Part shown: in pieces, positions 18,501 through 30,994 of the stretch | Position numbering within the stretch: position 1 is the stretch's first letter | Layout: every line of letters starts with the position of its first letter | Assembly (NCBI GenBank): GCA_002917075.1 | Contig: NTMA01000006.1 | Span: 620,001 to 684,000 of the forward strand | Direction: 5' to 3' | Length of the DNA: 64,000 bases | DNA from: Hawksworthiomyces lignivorus | Lineage: Eukaryota; Ascomycota; Sordariomycetes; Ophiostomatales; Ophiostomataceae | The notes under the pieces: model-generated | What the model saw: only the letters and a program-made list of their open reading frames with translations | Databases searched by the model: none | What the model was told of the DNA's origin: nothing | Position numbers and translations under genes: made by a program

Positions 18501-19526
18501 CAGCCAACCCAGCCAGTCCAGCCAGCTTCCTCACTGCTTCTACCCATGCTCTCGCTACCTTCCTCTGCCGCACGACCAACCCCAAAAATTTCCCCCGTCC
18601 TTTCCTCCCCTTTTTTTTTTTTTCTGCTGCTCACTCTGCTGTGCTCTGTGGTGGTCCTCCTCTCTTAGTGTGTCCTTGGGTCCTCTGCTTTCCACCTTCC
18701 CCCTTTTTTCCCTTTCTGCAATTTCCCTTTCTAGAATACATCACTTCGGCTCTCTTCTAACCCTTATTTTCCTCACCTTCACTTTTTTAACTTTTTGCTC
18801 CTTGCAAACCTTTCCTCCGAGCTTCTCTTCCATCCTTTCTTGCTTTCGACAGCTCTTCCGACGTTTGTCTGCGACGCGCAACGTTCTCCCGGGTACGCGA
18901 ACGTTGGCTTTCTTCTTAGCTTCTACTACATTTTAATTTTTTTATTATTTGGTATGTGACTGGTGATCCTCGCAAACAATTTCCCCTTTTCATGCGGCAG
19001 ATTCACTGGAAAAGTGGTGGACCAAAGAAGGAAACAGCTCGATCTTGCTCCTTTGCGCCTGCCTCTTTCCGCTGGTTTGCGACCCTCGATGTCCCCCTTC
19101 GCCAATTCTTCTGGAAGTGTCTCGTCTCTCCATCGGGCGCATCCAGCCTCCTGCCTGTCTCCTCCCTTTTTTGAGCCACTCGAATTCATTGCTGCGTGAA
19201 CTTCTACTTTCCGTCGCATCTATTGGTTTTTTGCCCAAGACGTGGCAGAACCACCTTCACCCTTTTGTTTCACAAATATTCCGGTGTTGCTAAGAAACGA
19301 CTTTGCGTCGTCTCCTTGCCAGGCCACACCACGATTTGCTCACTTTTTTTTTTTTTTTTTGCATCGTTCCCAGTTCAGAAACCGTGTTTGCACATTTATC
19401 TCTGTTGGGAAGGAAAGAACTAACCGTTGGCCAAATTATTCCTATCAGCAGAATTCGCTTCGAGCCCATTACCGCGTACCTTCCTTTTGAACCACCACCA
19501 ACCGTGAACTAGCCTCAATATTCACA
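15505..19526. other. 4-kb gene-free region with pyrimidine-rich septin leader
   Basis: No gene is supported here. About 15.9-18.2 kb is AT-rich with many stops in all frames and a perfect 14-bp tandem duplication (16197-16224). About 18.2-19.5 kb is strongly C/T-rich on the plus strand with T runs (18609-18622, 19344-19361), as expected for the promoter and long 5' leader of a highly expressed fungal gene, here the septin. A CCAAT lies near 18204-18212. Confidence 0.55.
16197..16224. repeat. Perfect 14-bp tandem duplication
   Basis: ACACTACAGGACAT is repeated twice head to tail with no mismatch, inside the AT-rich gene-free region. No further copies were noticed. Confidence 0.85.
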
Positions 19527-21947
19527 ATGGGTAAGAACATCTCGTCTATTTCTTTTTGCACCTTCTTTTCGAGCCTTCAACAACTGTTGCCTGTGTTATC
19601 CGCCTTCCTGGGTTGTATCTGCGTCTGGAGAGCTGAGCGCCAGCGCGCACACTCCCCACTGGGAAAGTTCGACCGTATTCCATAGAGAGCCGCCACTCCG
19701 GATCATCAGATAGTTGCCTAGGGCTCTTTTTTCTTCTCAGTAGCCCCGACGAGGAGCCCACCGAAATCATGGGTTTGCTGCATCCGGTGACAAACATAGC
19801 TGGCATACACTTCACAGCGCCCTGAGGCTGCCAGCTATTCACTTCGCAATAGCTCCTACCCTAGATCTCGTGGCTTTGCATTGTGGTCCATTGAGCAAAT
19901 ACTTGCTACGGGCTTCTACGTGTTGTGGGTGTATTGTGGTCTAGCCGTGTCCCAAGATTCGTATCGACGTCGCTTGATCTCTCCATTGAACAACATCATG
20001 CGTTTCGACGTTGGCGGCCACGTCAAGTCACGCACGCGGAGTGTGCATCTCGACAGAGCAAGAACATGCCTCGGCGTGCTGAGGGCACATAGCAATCTCG
20101 CAGAAAATAGACGATTTCTGGGTCCATTCCGGTCCTCTAGTGTCTACTGTTTTCGGGAGACTAGCTGGGCCACCTCACCTAGTAGCCGGATCATGCGGGA
20201 TAGCGCAGATGGCTCTCTCGAGCTGTCTCTGCCACTTTGTCTGCATGACGCACTTGAGTTTCAACCAGAGATAAATGACAATGGCGAATTGGAAACCAGT
20301 TAGGGCTCCTCCTTGCACGGCCTTCACTCTGAAAGCCTGATACGCTCCAACATCTTTGTTCTGCACTACAATTGCCTTCTTTCATCAAATTCTGGAATTC
20401 GGTGGCTAACATCGGATTTTCCATCTTTATAGCGTCAAACGGCATCTCTGCTCCTACCACTGCTTCTCCCCCTCAAACGAAGGCCTCACCTGCTACCCCA
20501 AGTGGTTCGTATTTGTCTTCATAGAGCTTTGAAACTGTAACAATTGCTAACCTGTTTCCCTATTTTCCAGCTGCCGTAAATGAGTCCAGAAACATTGTTC
20601 GGCGCAAGCTGACTGGCTACGTTGGCTTCGCCAACCTGCCTAACCAGTGGCACCGCAAGAGCGTTCGGAAAGGCTTCAACTTCAATGTTATGGTCGTCGG
20701 TAAGTAATGAACTTGATGTTCATATCTCAGCCTTCGACATGCCCCCTCTTCAAAAGACTAATAGACTTTAGGTGAATCCGGTCTCGGTAAATCTACTTTG
20801 GTCAACACCCTGTTCAACACGTCGCTGTACCCCCCGCGGGAGCCCAAGGGCCCCAGCCTTGACATCATCCCCAAGACTGTGACCATCCAGTCAATTAGCG
20901 CCGATATCGAGGAGGCTGGTGTTCGCCTGCGCCTGACTGTGGTTGACACTCCTGGCTTCGGTGATTTCGTTAACAACGACGAGTCGTGGCGCCCCATTGT
21001 CGACAACATCGAGCAGCGGTTCGATGCGTACCTGGATGCCGAGAACAAGGTCAACCGCATGAACATTGTGGACAACCGGATCCATGCTTGCGTCTTCTTC
21101 ATCCAGCCTACGGGCCACTCCCTGAAGCCCCTTGACATCGAGGTCATGAAGCGCCTTCACACCAAGGTCAACCTGATCCCTGTCATTGCCAAGTCTGATA
21201 CTCTGACCGATGAGGAGATCAATGCCTTCAAGCGCCGGGTATGTCTATAAATGTCTAGTATGGCTTCCTTCTTGAATGCGCAATTACTTATGGTTTGCGA
21301 TTGTTATACAGATTCTTGCCGACATCCAATACCACAAGGTCCAGATCTTCGAGGGCCCTCGCTACGAGCTTGACGATGAGGAGACCATTGCCGAGAACAA
21401 CGAGATCATGTCTAAGGTTCCCTTCGCCGTTGTCGGTGCCACGAACGAAATTACCAATGCCGACGGGCGCAAGGTGCGCGGTCGTCGTTACCCGTGGGGT
21501 GTTATCGAGGTCGACAACGAGGAGCACTGCGACTTCGTTAAGCTGCGCCAGATGCTTATCCGCACCCACATGGAGGAGCTGAAGGAGCACACCAACAACA
21601 TCCTGTACGAGAACTACCGCACCGACAAGCTGCTGCAGATGGGTGTCTCTCAGGATCCTAGTGTCTTCAAGGAGGTCAACCCTGCCGTGAAGCAGGAGGA
21701 GGAGCGCGCCCTCCACGACCAGAAGCTTGCCAAGATGGAGGCCGAAATGAAGCTGGTCTTCCAGCAGAAGGTCTCTGAGAAGGAATCCAAGCTCAAGCAG
21801 AGCGAAGAGGAGCTGTATGCCCGCCACCGGGAAATGAAGGAGCAGCTCGACCGCCAGCGTGCAGAGCTGGAGGAGAAGAAATCCCGCCTCGAGAGCGGCC
21901 GGCCTTTGGAGAAGGAGGGCAAGAGGAAGGGCTTCTCCCTTCGCTAA
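19527..21947 (+). CDS. CDC3: Septin, Cdc3/AspB type, 5 exons
   Basis: Model: exons 19527-19530, 20433-20504, 20571-20699, 20772-21238 and 21312-21947; 435 residues. Exon 1 carries only ATGG before GTAAGA. A 902-nt intron then ends in TTTATAG, giving [11 protein letters not shown]. Later introns are 66, 72 and 73 nt; intron 2 has donor GTTCGT and branch GCTAAC. The polybasic stretch KSVRKGF precedes the GTPase core: P-loop GESGLGKST (about 69-77), switch [12 protein letters not shown]4 AKSD and the septin-unique element after the G domain. A C-terminal coiled coil (about 340-420) ends [22 protein letters not shown] is the Cdc3/AspB signature and separates it from Cdc10, Cdc11 and Cdc12 types. 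Septins form hetero-oligomeric filaments at septa and hyphal branch sites. Exon 1 is inferred from splice signals and phase. Confidence 0.92.
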
Positions 21948-23124
21948 GGGGCAGACAACTGCGTCTCTCTGCGGTCTCTGCATGTGCTACGGTTTTTCTG
22001 CCTTGGACCACCTCGCGCTCTCTTCACATTTCTTTGCTGTCCTCTATTTCTCCTCTACGAACCATGTCTCAGTACTCGTGATGTCTCCCACGCACGCGTT
22101 ACAATACTAGCCCGCCGCTATTCTTTTTTGTCTTTTCTATTATGTTAACAGATTCCCTTTTTCAAGCCTCGTTTTATTTTCTTTTGTGTTCTTTTAATCA
22201 CATTTTCTAATACTCCGAGAACAAAAAAAATCCACTTTCCTTTTTATTATATGGTGTGCAGAAAAAAATTGAATGTATGGAGCGACCTACCGAGAAGACG
22301 AAGGGCAAAGGAGCGACGGATCCTATGCTGATACTGGAAACACCGGCCGACCTCTGAAATTGTTACCTCTCGCTAGGAGAGTTCCATCTGAGCTATTGAA
22401 TCCTAGAGAATGCGAATACAGTTTATAGGCGGGACCCGCGCCGTCGTGTGTCTCTCCGGCGGGCTCCTTTCCCTGGCTGTTTTTGACTGCTCAGTCTGGC
22501 ATCATGGCAGTGGACGGAACAGTTTGAGGTTTTTCAGTACCCAGATTGGAATTGGTTTTTGGTATGGGTAAGGCTGGAGCGCGATGGTTAAGTCTCTCAA
22601 AATGGAGTTTTTGTGGCTACCAATTTATGTCTTCATAAGACGGAGTCGGCTGTGTTGGATTCAGGGCAGCTCTTGTTTTGCAGCTCCTTTTCCATTATAC
22701 CCCCTCCTCAACCCGGCTTGGTCTTGACACCTCAGAACCCCAAATGTATTGTTGGCTGTGTTAGTTTCTACTTTGTTGTTATTTTACTCTTGTTTTTTTA
22801 CTTCTTCTCCTGTTTTCTTAGTTTCCTAGCTCAGTCCAAATAAACAGGAAAACATAAGTACGTCCGGGAAGCCTCCCAGCTAGCGGCCTCTGCAAGATGA
22901 TGGATTTGACATTGAAAGATGTGATCACGATAGAATTCTTATTGTGAAATGTGAGTTTTTTTTAAACAATAGACAAATCGTATATGTTACAAGGCTGTAT
23001 TACGCCTATGAGGAGGATGTGGTTTTGTGTGAGGTGACTATTTACACAGGGAAATAGGATCAAAAGAAGGCATGAATAGGATGAGATCTCTCGAAATCAG
23101 GTTCTTCTTCCAAGTTCCTTCCCT
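21948..23124. other. Intergenic, convergent 3' ends
   Basis: This lies between the stops of the septin and NAM9 genes. T- and AT-rich; no gene is supported (a 76-codon frame near 22613 has no features). Confidence 0.5.
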
Positions 23125-24780
23125 CTAGTGGCGCCGCAGATACCAGTTGTGCACCAGCTGGCTGATCTCCTCTGGGAACGGCGTGGGCACCTCGGCATAT
23201 CCGGGGCGCGCGACGGGATGCCGCAGATACACGGCAGCGCAGATGTTCTGGTTGACCTCGAGGTAGCGAGGGATGAAGGCGAAGGGGGCCATGAAGGGCC
23301 GCGGCCGCCAGGGCGTCGCGTAGGGCTTCGAGGGGTCCTTGGGGTTCTCGGCGTCGCGCGCGATGAGCTCGCGGAAGCGCTGGCGCTCTTCCTCAGTGAG
23401 GGTGGGCTTTTGGCGGGCGGCAGGCTTCTTCTCTGCGGCGCCCTCGATGGCCTCCTTGACGGCCTCCGCCGCCATGGCGTCGCCGCCGCTGAGGGCCGGC
23501 ATCTCGGCCAGCAGGTGAGCCAGCTGGTCCACGATATCGGACGAGGGAGGCGCGGCGCCCTCGGCCGTGCTGCCGCTCTCGACGGCCTTGTTGCCGCCGG
23601 CCTTGGTGACCCACTTGCGCGCGTCCTTGACGAACTGCCGCAGCGCCTTCTTGCGCTTGACGGTCAGGTCGTCGGCGCTGCTGGCCAGCAGGCGCTTGGC
23701 GCGCGCGGCCAGGTACGGCAGCGAGCGCGTGGCCTTTTGGCGCGCGGCCTCGGCGGCGGCCGGGTCGGCTTCTGCCGCGTCCGCGGCCGCCGCTGCTTCT
23801 TCTTCTTCTCCTTCTGCTGCTTCTTCCTCGGCCGCCTTCGCGCGCTCAGCAGCACGGGCGGCCCGGGCGCGGTCCTCTGCCCGGCGCGTGGGCTTCTTGG
23901 CGCCCGTGGCATACAGCACCCGCTCTACGTCGACCTGGAACATGTCGCCCGGGTTCAGCAGGTAGCCGGGGTAGACCATCTAGGGAGAAGCGCTGTCAGC
24001 AAATTTGCGTATACGGGTTGAGCAAAAGGAAACGGCGGGGCGGGGGGGGCCGATAAGCTTTTACCTTCTTTCCGTTCACCGTGACGGCGCCGTGCACGAC
24101 AAACTGCCGGGCCTGGCGCGCGCTGCTCGCGAACAGGGCGCGGAACACGGCAATGTCCAGCCGCCGCTCCATGGGCGCAAAGGTCATCTGCATGTAGGGC
24201 GTCTGATCAAACGACTGCTGGTTTGTTCCCTTCCACGGCCGCATGAGCTGCCTCTCCGCCAAGGTTTTTGGGCTATCCCAGCCGGACGGGTACATTGGTA
24301 TGTGCGGGTCGGTCTTCTGGTCCCGGCCGCGGCCCCGGCCGGCGGCCTGCTCGCTGCCGTCAAAGGCGGCCATGTAGCGCGGGCTCATCTCGACGACCGA
24401 GTTGAGCCGGCGGCTGAACATGCGCTCCCACTGGCGCTCCTTGATGTGCTCTCCGTGGTAGGCGCGGGCCATGGCCTTGGCCGTCCACTTCTGCTGGAAA
24501 AATGTGCGGTTCAGAAAGGGCCGTATGCGGAAGTTCTCCAGCATGTTGTAGAGGTTGTACTTGTTCCATGTTTGGCGGACGCGCTGCAGAAAGGAAAGGA
24601 CCAAAAATGTTAGCAAAAAGTCCCTTTCTCGTGCTCTATCCAGCCCTCTCTCTACTCTCTCCCTCTCTTTCCCTTCCTTTCTGGTTTGGTGTGGTGTCTC
24701 TCCGGCGTGGTGTCTCCGGTCAACAAGCTACTCACCGGACGCCGCAGCCCATGGAACCGAAAGGTTCTTCGAAACTTCAT
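23125..24780 (-). CDS. NAM9: Mitochondrial small-subunit ribosomal protein uS4m (Nam9), 3 exons
   Basis: Minus-strand model: exons 24736-24780, 24065-24583 and 23125-23979; introns 24584-24735 (GTGAGT...CTGCAG, 152 nt) and 23980-24064 (GTAAAA...CCTAG, 85 nt); 472 residues. Exon 1 gives the basic start [15 protein letters not shown], joined to [13 protein letters not shown]. The S4 RNA-binding fold is split by intron 2: [20 protein letters not shown]...GAVTVNGKK (about 156-188), then [17 protein letters not shown]. The closing block [21 protein letters not shown] with VPTPFPEEI is typical of fungal uS4m. Nam9 nucleates assembly of the mitoribosomal small subunit. An Ala/Glu/Lys-rich insertion of more than 100 residues sits between the S4 fold and this end block and is probably a solvent-exposed extension. 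Divergent from the La gene. Confidence 0.9.
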
Positions 24781-25664
24781 CTTGGGGGGGAAGAGGCCAA
24801 TTGCTTTCTGCCGCTGCAAAAAGAAAAGGCAATTGCTGCTGCTCCTCCTTTTTTTTTTTTTGTTCTCGCTCTCGCTCGTCCCTCTAAGACGTGCCTGATG
24901 CTGCTCAGGTCAGTCGTGTGGTCTCAAAAGCTCTCCTGGCAGAAAAAAAAATCAACTGGCGAATCACATCTCTAGCGCCTACCTGGGCTGTTCCCGCTGC
25001 GCTGCAAGTCGCGGCGATGCACGTGATCTCAGCCTGTAGATGGGGCACACCTTTTGCAGCAATTGGCATTGTCCAGTCATGGAAACCAATTTTTTAGCAT
25101 CTTATGCGATACTATAGATTATTTGCTCTTCTCTACATCTAAATTTGAGGCCGCATCTCTGCTACGATGGCATGCAATTTGACGATACTATCCAGAACAC
25201 AGCAGGCAAACATCTATGAATCATCACGTGAGTCACCTAAAGCTGCCTTGCATGTGTCACCAATTTATTATAGTACATAGTTGTAGGCTTACGCCCGCCG
25301 AATGGCTCATCCGCTGTTAATCTCTTGGGGGCGCTCTAGCTACCTTTCTACCCCGCTACTATCCGCTCCACCACCAATGTAGTAGACGCTATTTTGGCCT
25401 GCAGAAAGAAGGCTCCAAAAAAAAAAATAGTCCCAGCCGCTTAGATTTTTTTTTCTTTCTTTTGTCTCGCCTTGTCGCGTCCAGTCTTTTTTTTTTTTTA
25501 ATCCTCCCATCGTCTGCATAACACAATCTCCTGCAAACGGGCTTTCTCTTTTTATAATCAATTCAAGATCTAGAGTGTGCACCTGACGCTTAGTCTTGAC
25601 CACGATCCCTACCTTTAAGCCCCTCTTTAAATCACCTTTGCGCAACCTTCCGCAGATCGACAAA
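24781..25664. other. Divergent promoter (NAM9 / La gene)
   Basis: Shared 0.9-kb region between two RNA-related genes on opposite strands, with T runs and a pyrimidine-rich stretch near 25430-25500. No gene is seen. Confidence 0.5.
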
Positions 25665-27157
25665 ATGAGCGACGTCCAGGAAGCGGCTGCGCAGCCGGCC
25701 GTGGAGGTTGACCCTCCTGTCGCTCCCGTCGACGAGACGAAGAAGGAAGAGGCCGAGGTGAAGGCAACTGAGGAGGCACCCGCTGATGGCGCCGAGGCTG
25801 CGGAAGAGGAGAAGAACGGTGAGGCAGACGAGGAGGCCCCCGCAGACGGCGAGGCCAAGGAGGACAAGGAGGCAGAGTCAGCAACCACAGCCGAGAAGTC
25901 GGAACAGGGCAAGGCCAAGAGCAGCAGCAAGTTCGATCCCAGTGTGCTTCCCGAGTCGGAGGATCACGCTGCTATTCAGACTCAGGTATGTTACTTCGTG
26001 CGATTTTGTCCTGTAATGGGGGGTTTTCTTTCGATCGTCTGTTCATTTTTTTATTTATTTTTTTTTTTTGCTATTGTTGTGGAGAGCTGGTGCTAACCAT
26101 TTCCGCTCTTTTTTTGGTTCCTGCAGGTCCACTTCTACTTTAGCGACAGCAATCTGCCCACCGACAAGTATATGTGGGAGCTGACGGGCGGCGCCGAGAA
26201 CAAGCCGGTGCCGCTCAAGAAGATCTGCCAGTTCGGCCGCATGCGGCGGTTCAAGAACTATGGTGCCGTCGTAGCGGCCCTGCGCGCCAGCAAGTTCCTG
26301 GCCGTGGCAGGCGAGCCCGGCGCCGAGACGCTGGCGCGCAAGACGGCCTACAACCCGGACCGCCCGCGCAGCAAGGTGGACGCGGCCACCGTGTACGCCA
26401 AGGGCTTCGGCGAGGAGGAGCCGTCGACGCAGTTCGACCTCGAGGCGTTTTTCGCGCGCTTCGGCCCCGTCAACGCCGTGCGCCTGCGCCGCGAGGCCGA
26501 CTCCAACCTGTTCAAGGGCTCCGTCTTTGTCGAGTTCCAGGACGCCGACGTCGCCGCCGCTTTTCTGGCCCTGGACCCCAAGCCCCGCTGGAAGGACGAG
26601 GAGCTCAAGATCATGTCCAAGTCCGCCTACGTCGCCGAGAAGTCCCAGCTGATCCGCGAGGGCAAGATCGAGCCCAACACCAGCCGCGCCCCGCGCTTCT
26701 ACGAGGGCCGCACCGTCGGCGGCCGCGGTGGCGGCAGCCGCGGCGGCGGCGGCAAGTTCAACGGCAAGGGCGGCGCCGACAAGGACGACTGGAAGAAGCG
26801 CCGCGACGACGACCGCAAGAACGGCTTCCGGGGCGGCCGCGGCCGCGGCGGTCACCGCGGCGGAGGCCGTGGCGGCTACGGCAACAACAACAACAACAAC
26901 AAGAGCCAGTACGGCAAGTTCAAGCCTCAGTACGTATCTCTTCACCCATTTCTTCTTTTATTCTTTTTTGCTTCTCTATTTTCTACGGTATTTTATGCTA
27001 ACCTCCCTTTTATTCTTTCTCTTGTAGAGGCAGACCTGTCATTCAATCGTCCAAGGACGCAGCCACCGAGTCCAACGGCAAGCGCAGCCGCGATGACGAT
27101 GGTGCGGCCGAGCCGCCTGCCAAGAAGGTCGATACCAAGGCCGAAGTCGCCGCATAG
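25665..27157 (+). CDS. LHP1: La protein (Lhp1/SSB homolog), 3 exons
   Basis: Model: exons 25665-25985, 26127-26929 and 27028-27157; introns 25986-26126 (GTATGT...TGCAG) and 26930-27027 (GTACGT...TGTAG); 417 residues. An acidic, Ala/Glu-rich N-terminus (about 1-90) leads into a La motif (about 100-185: VHFYFSDSNLPTDKYMWEL, KKICQFGRMRRFKNYGAVV). RRM1 follows (about 215-300: ATVYAKGFGEEE, LFKGSVFVEF). The C-terminus is a Gly/Arg-rich RGG-type tail with an Asn run, then a short basic/acidic end (GKRSRDDDG, PPAKKVD) that looks like a nuclear signal. La binds the UUU-OH end of RNA polymerase III transcripts in the nucleus and protects pre-tRNAs. Intron 1 falls just before the La motif. The RGG tail in place of a second RRM resembles the simple fungal form. 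Confidence 0.92.
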
Positions 27158-28546
27158 GCTACTTGAAAGGAGGCAACGGTGGTTTGGCAGTTTTGTTGCG
27201 GTGTCGTGGAGATTTAATCCTCATGAGGGCTCTGCCCTCTTCATCTACCCAGCATCTTTTCTTTTCTGGTGTTAATATGCTTCGAAGAGGCTTCTCAAGT
27301 AGCAACAGCGATGACCCCGCGGCGAGGCCATCCTGCACCCGGCAACGTTCCTTTTCTAAAGATCGAAGGCGTCTGCCATTTGTATTTCAAGATCTTTGAG
27401 TTGCTGCTTTTTGGCCTCTTATTTCTGGTCTTCTATTTCTATCTGGCGTTTCTTTGGGACAGGTATACATACATAAAAATAGGACGGAAGAGGAATAGCA
27501 GGGGGAGACGGACAGACCCCTTCAAGATACAAAGAAATCAAGCGAGAAAAAAAAAAGCATCAGTTCAAATTGTCAAAAGACGCAAGAGAGACCCTCGGTG
27601 TCGAGCGCAGTGAAGATATGAGAGATGAATTCCATTGCACCATAGGAAACTAAGAGAGGACAACATTTAGGTTCCCGTCTGTGTCCTCTCCGGCTCTGAT
27701 CTTTACCATTCTGATGTTCTTGGCAGTGTCTTGTTGATGTTGTCGAGAGCTGTTATCCATATTGCGCTATTGGTGGTGACATTTCCAACCAACCGCCGAC
27801 CGTTCTATTTTCCTATTCGCTCTGGCAGTGCTTCTCGGCCGGTGTGTCTCGCCCGTGCCAAGGTCCCGTGCCAAGTTCAGATGGTATCAGTCAAAAAAAA
27901 GATACGATCAACAGAGCCGGCAGCGGCACCGGCCAGCACGGCATTTCTGCTGAGGGGATTTGCAGCGTCGACAGCGGCCCAGCACTGCAGGCATTGCTGA
28001 GCAAGTTTCCTACCTCTTGGGCTGGGAAACACTGAAAACCCGGGAAGCACGGCACGCCGCGTCGTCTTTGATAGGAGAAGAGACGGCGATCGTCAGCCTG
28101 GGTTTTTGGTCCTTGGGATTTTGGACGGCCAGAGCAGATAATAATGTTACACAAGAAGGAAAGAAAGCTGCAGTCCCGCATTTATTTTTTTTTCATTGTC
28201 ACCTTCTTTGTCAACCAAAGATTCAGTCACTGTGGGCTCTTTTACTTTACAAAGAAATCCTTCTGCACATCATAAAAGCTACGTGACGAAGAAGTTCAGA
28301 AATCGTGCATTGGTCTGCTGAGACCACAGAATCTAGCTTTCCACTACTTCATTTAGCAACACGAATAACAGAAGTAGTACACCAGGGTCAAGAACGAAGA
28401 TCTCTGAGCAAAATCAAGGGAAAATTACAGTTATAGGAAAGCAAGATTAGGTATAGAGGAGAGACACTTGTAACTACATAGTGTAAGAGAGGCTACCACA
28501 TACTACAGTAGCTGATATTACCAGAAAGTATTAATCTAATCTGTTT

Positions 28547-28566
28547 CTAAGAGGGGGGCCTCTTAG
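28547..28566. repeat. Short inverted repeat CTAAGAGG / CCTCTTAG
   Basis: Perfect 8-bp arms separated by four G residues in gene-free DNA. Function unknown; may be chance. Confidence 0.5.
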
Positions 28567-30298
28567 TCTTTTGCCCCAGCCTTCAACGGAGAAGACACTT
28601 ACAGTTTACAGTTACCGCTTAATACTCGTATATGCGGCTGCATGTGCCGTCCTTTACATACATATGCTTATGGTAGCCATTCATGGAGCCGTTCAGCATT
28701 GTGAATTCCAAGTTCCTGGTTTGCCTGCCTTCCAGTCGCTCTCGATAGAAATTCATCGAATCTACTTTCATTCCTCGTAATAAACTGCCGTGTCCACGGA
28801 AAATTCGCCGACTTACATGCAGCTTTCTTTTTTCGCCTCATTGGACGGAGGGTTGCAGTCCAGAACTGCGTTTGTCCTCTCGTCCAGTGCGGTCTGATGC
28901 ATTTTGTTATAGTCAGCATCCACCTCTTGCTCCTAAAAGGGCAAGTATATGCACGACATATAACTCGTACAAGACTTTATAAGAGGTACGAGGTGTGGAG
29001 TACGGAGCAGTGTTTCTATGACGAAAATTCTTTCTTGGTCCTGAGGTCAACGCCAGTGTCGACAGTGCCACAGATCATTGGCAGACGCAAGTCTGTCTGC
29101 CAGATGTCCCCCCCGTTGTCGGCACGGATCCGACGAATGCATCCCGTGAGCAGTTTGGAGGGAGGAAATTGGCTTGAGCGCGGACTCTGATCCTACAGCG
29201 GTCGGTGCCTCTGGGCGCCCTCCTTTTGTGGTCGTTGTTCACCGTATCTTGCGTGGCAGCGCCCTGCGCCCCCCCTGGTCGTCGGCAATTTTTCAGCACA
29301 AAATCTTACTGATATCGGCTCCATTGCTGCCTCTCGCACGCTCGCCTCGTCCAATTCGTTCCTTGGGACCCCCGATCAACACACCCTGTTATTGACGTCG
29401 TACACTTCGGACATAATTGCTTGTAAAGACCGCAAATCTCCAACGGCGTTTTCCTTTTGGAAGAGAAAATTCTGCTTTGGTGTGGATCAAAAGGGTTGAG
29501 AAGCCCCCGCTCTCTCAGTTTCAAGTGCAACACGAGGAGCATGGTCGCTATTCTCCAAGCTCCATGATTTCCCATGTCGTCCTAAGCGACGGGGCCATAT
29601 GGACTTTATGCAGTTTGCTCCCTTTCCCATCTTTTTTTTCTTTGTCGCCCTGCACAAGCGAGCTCCTTAGCCGAAAGCACGCCGATAAGCCGTACCCGGG
29701 ACCGGAAAGAGGGTCCAAAGAAAGGGAGATTTACGTCTCCTCTTTTTACTGTATCTAGGTTTCCTGTTATCGGCCGCTCCTAGTATGTCCCGATCGCCGC
29801 GACGCAACAGAGAGGGCCGCTTTTGCTATCCTCACGCCTATCCCCTCTCCAGCCTAGATTCTCTCTTCCCCGTTGCATGCAAGCCTTAAATTCCATTCTC
29901 CAAGCAAGCTGTCGGATACGCTGTAGACTAAGGCAGAGCTGTGCGCTTTCTTCTCTAAAACGCCATGGTCACGGCACCAGTATTGACGGCCCCGGAACGC
30001 AACTAATGCCGCTTGCAGCCTAGTTCTGGCGTTAGGGATGTACGGGGGAACGGCGAGGAGGAGAGCAAATTTGCTCGATGATTCCAGCGCGCTGAAAAGA
30101 GTAATCTCTGTCCCAAATACAGAGGCGAGCGAGTCATTACATTGGGAGGTGGATTCGCCGCCCAAAGAATTTAGCGTTGCATTTGCCATGACGGGACCCA
30201 ACTTTTTTTTTTTTCTTTTCTTCTTTTTTGTCTTTCCTTCTTTTGCTCTTTCTATACGTAGTTAGCACCAGCGTTTTCACTTCCTGCTCTCTTTCACA

Positions 30299-30317
30299 CC
30301 CCCCCCCCCCCCCCCCC
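30299..30317. repeat. Poly-C tract (19 C)
   Basis: Nineteen consecutive C on the plus strand, about 0.7 kb upstream of the MFS gene; a further run of nine C lies near 30424. Homopolymer length may be imprecise in the assembly. Confidence 0.8.
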
Positions 30318-30994
30318 TTCAACGCTTAAACTTAACCTTGCAGGTCTGCAAGGAAGACTTTCAAAGTACCACCAAAGACAAAACCTGGCCTATGACCCTG
30401 TCCAGACTTCTCCCATGATTCCTCCCCCCCCCAGTAACGGTGTTAGTCTTACGAACTCCGATCGTAAACTTTCCCTGACGCTCCGTCGTAGTGGATGGAT
30501 ATCGCCCTCCCGGCATGTTTTTGCCGGCCCCAGGAGTCGCATGCTACGTCTTCTGGGACCGGCCGAAGGAGAACGCCTCTAAGTGCTTAGGGGTTTGACC
30601 TCTTGTTCTCTTAAAATGTTTTGTTTTCCTCCTTCTTTTCCTGTCCTTCGTTTCCCATTTCGTAATTTTTCTCTTGCTTGTTTCTCTGTGTTTCTTTGCC
30701 ATCCTCGTAATTCTCTCACTTCAAATTTTTGCCTCCTCGTCAACACATACTCTGATAATCATTCTATAATTAATTTTGCTGTTACCCCCTTATGCGATCA
30801 TCGATCTTATTTTGCTTCAACTAGGTCGTCTTGGAAATATAAGGGCCTATGGTCTCTATAAAGTATAGGCATCACTGCAAAATTCACCTCAGTTTTATAT
30901 AGGTCATAGATCCATGACAAGCACCGAAGAGGTCGAGATATACTCGACAGAAAAACGTCTTTCCCGATTTTCCTAGACGCAGATTTTGTCCCCA

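Larger units (their letters stand above)
27158..30994. other. 3.8-kb gene-free region
   Basis: No gene is supported between the La gene and the MFS gene. It contains an 8-bp inverted repeat (28547-28566), a 19-C run (30299-30317) and pyrimidine-rich sequence near 30600-30790 that may be leader of the MFS gene. Open frames here are short and lack domain-like composition. Confidence 0.5.

Noticed and set aside
15505..19526. Search for tRNA, 5S rRNA, snRNA or snoRNA genes in the large gene-free regions
   Set aside because: No B-box-like GGTTCGANTCC with matching acceptor stem, and no recognisable snRNA start or C/D box pair was found by eye. A covariance-model search would be needed to be sure.
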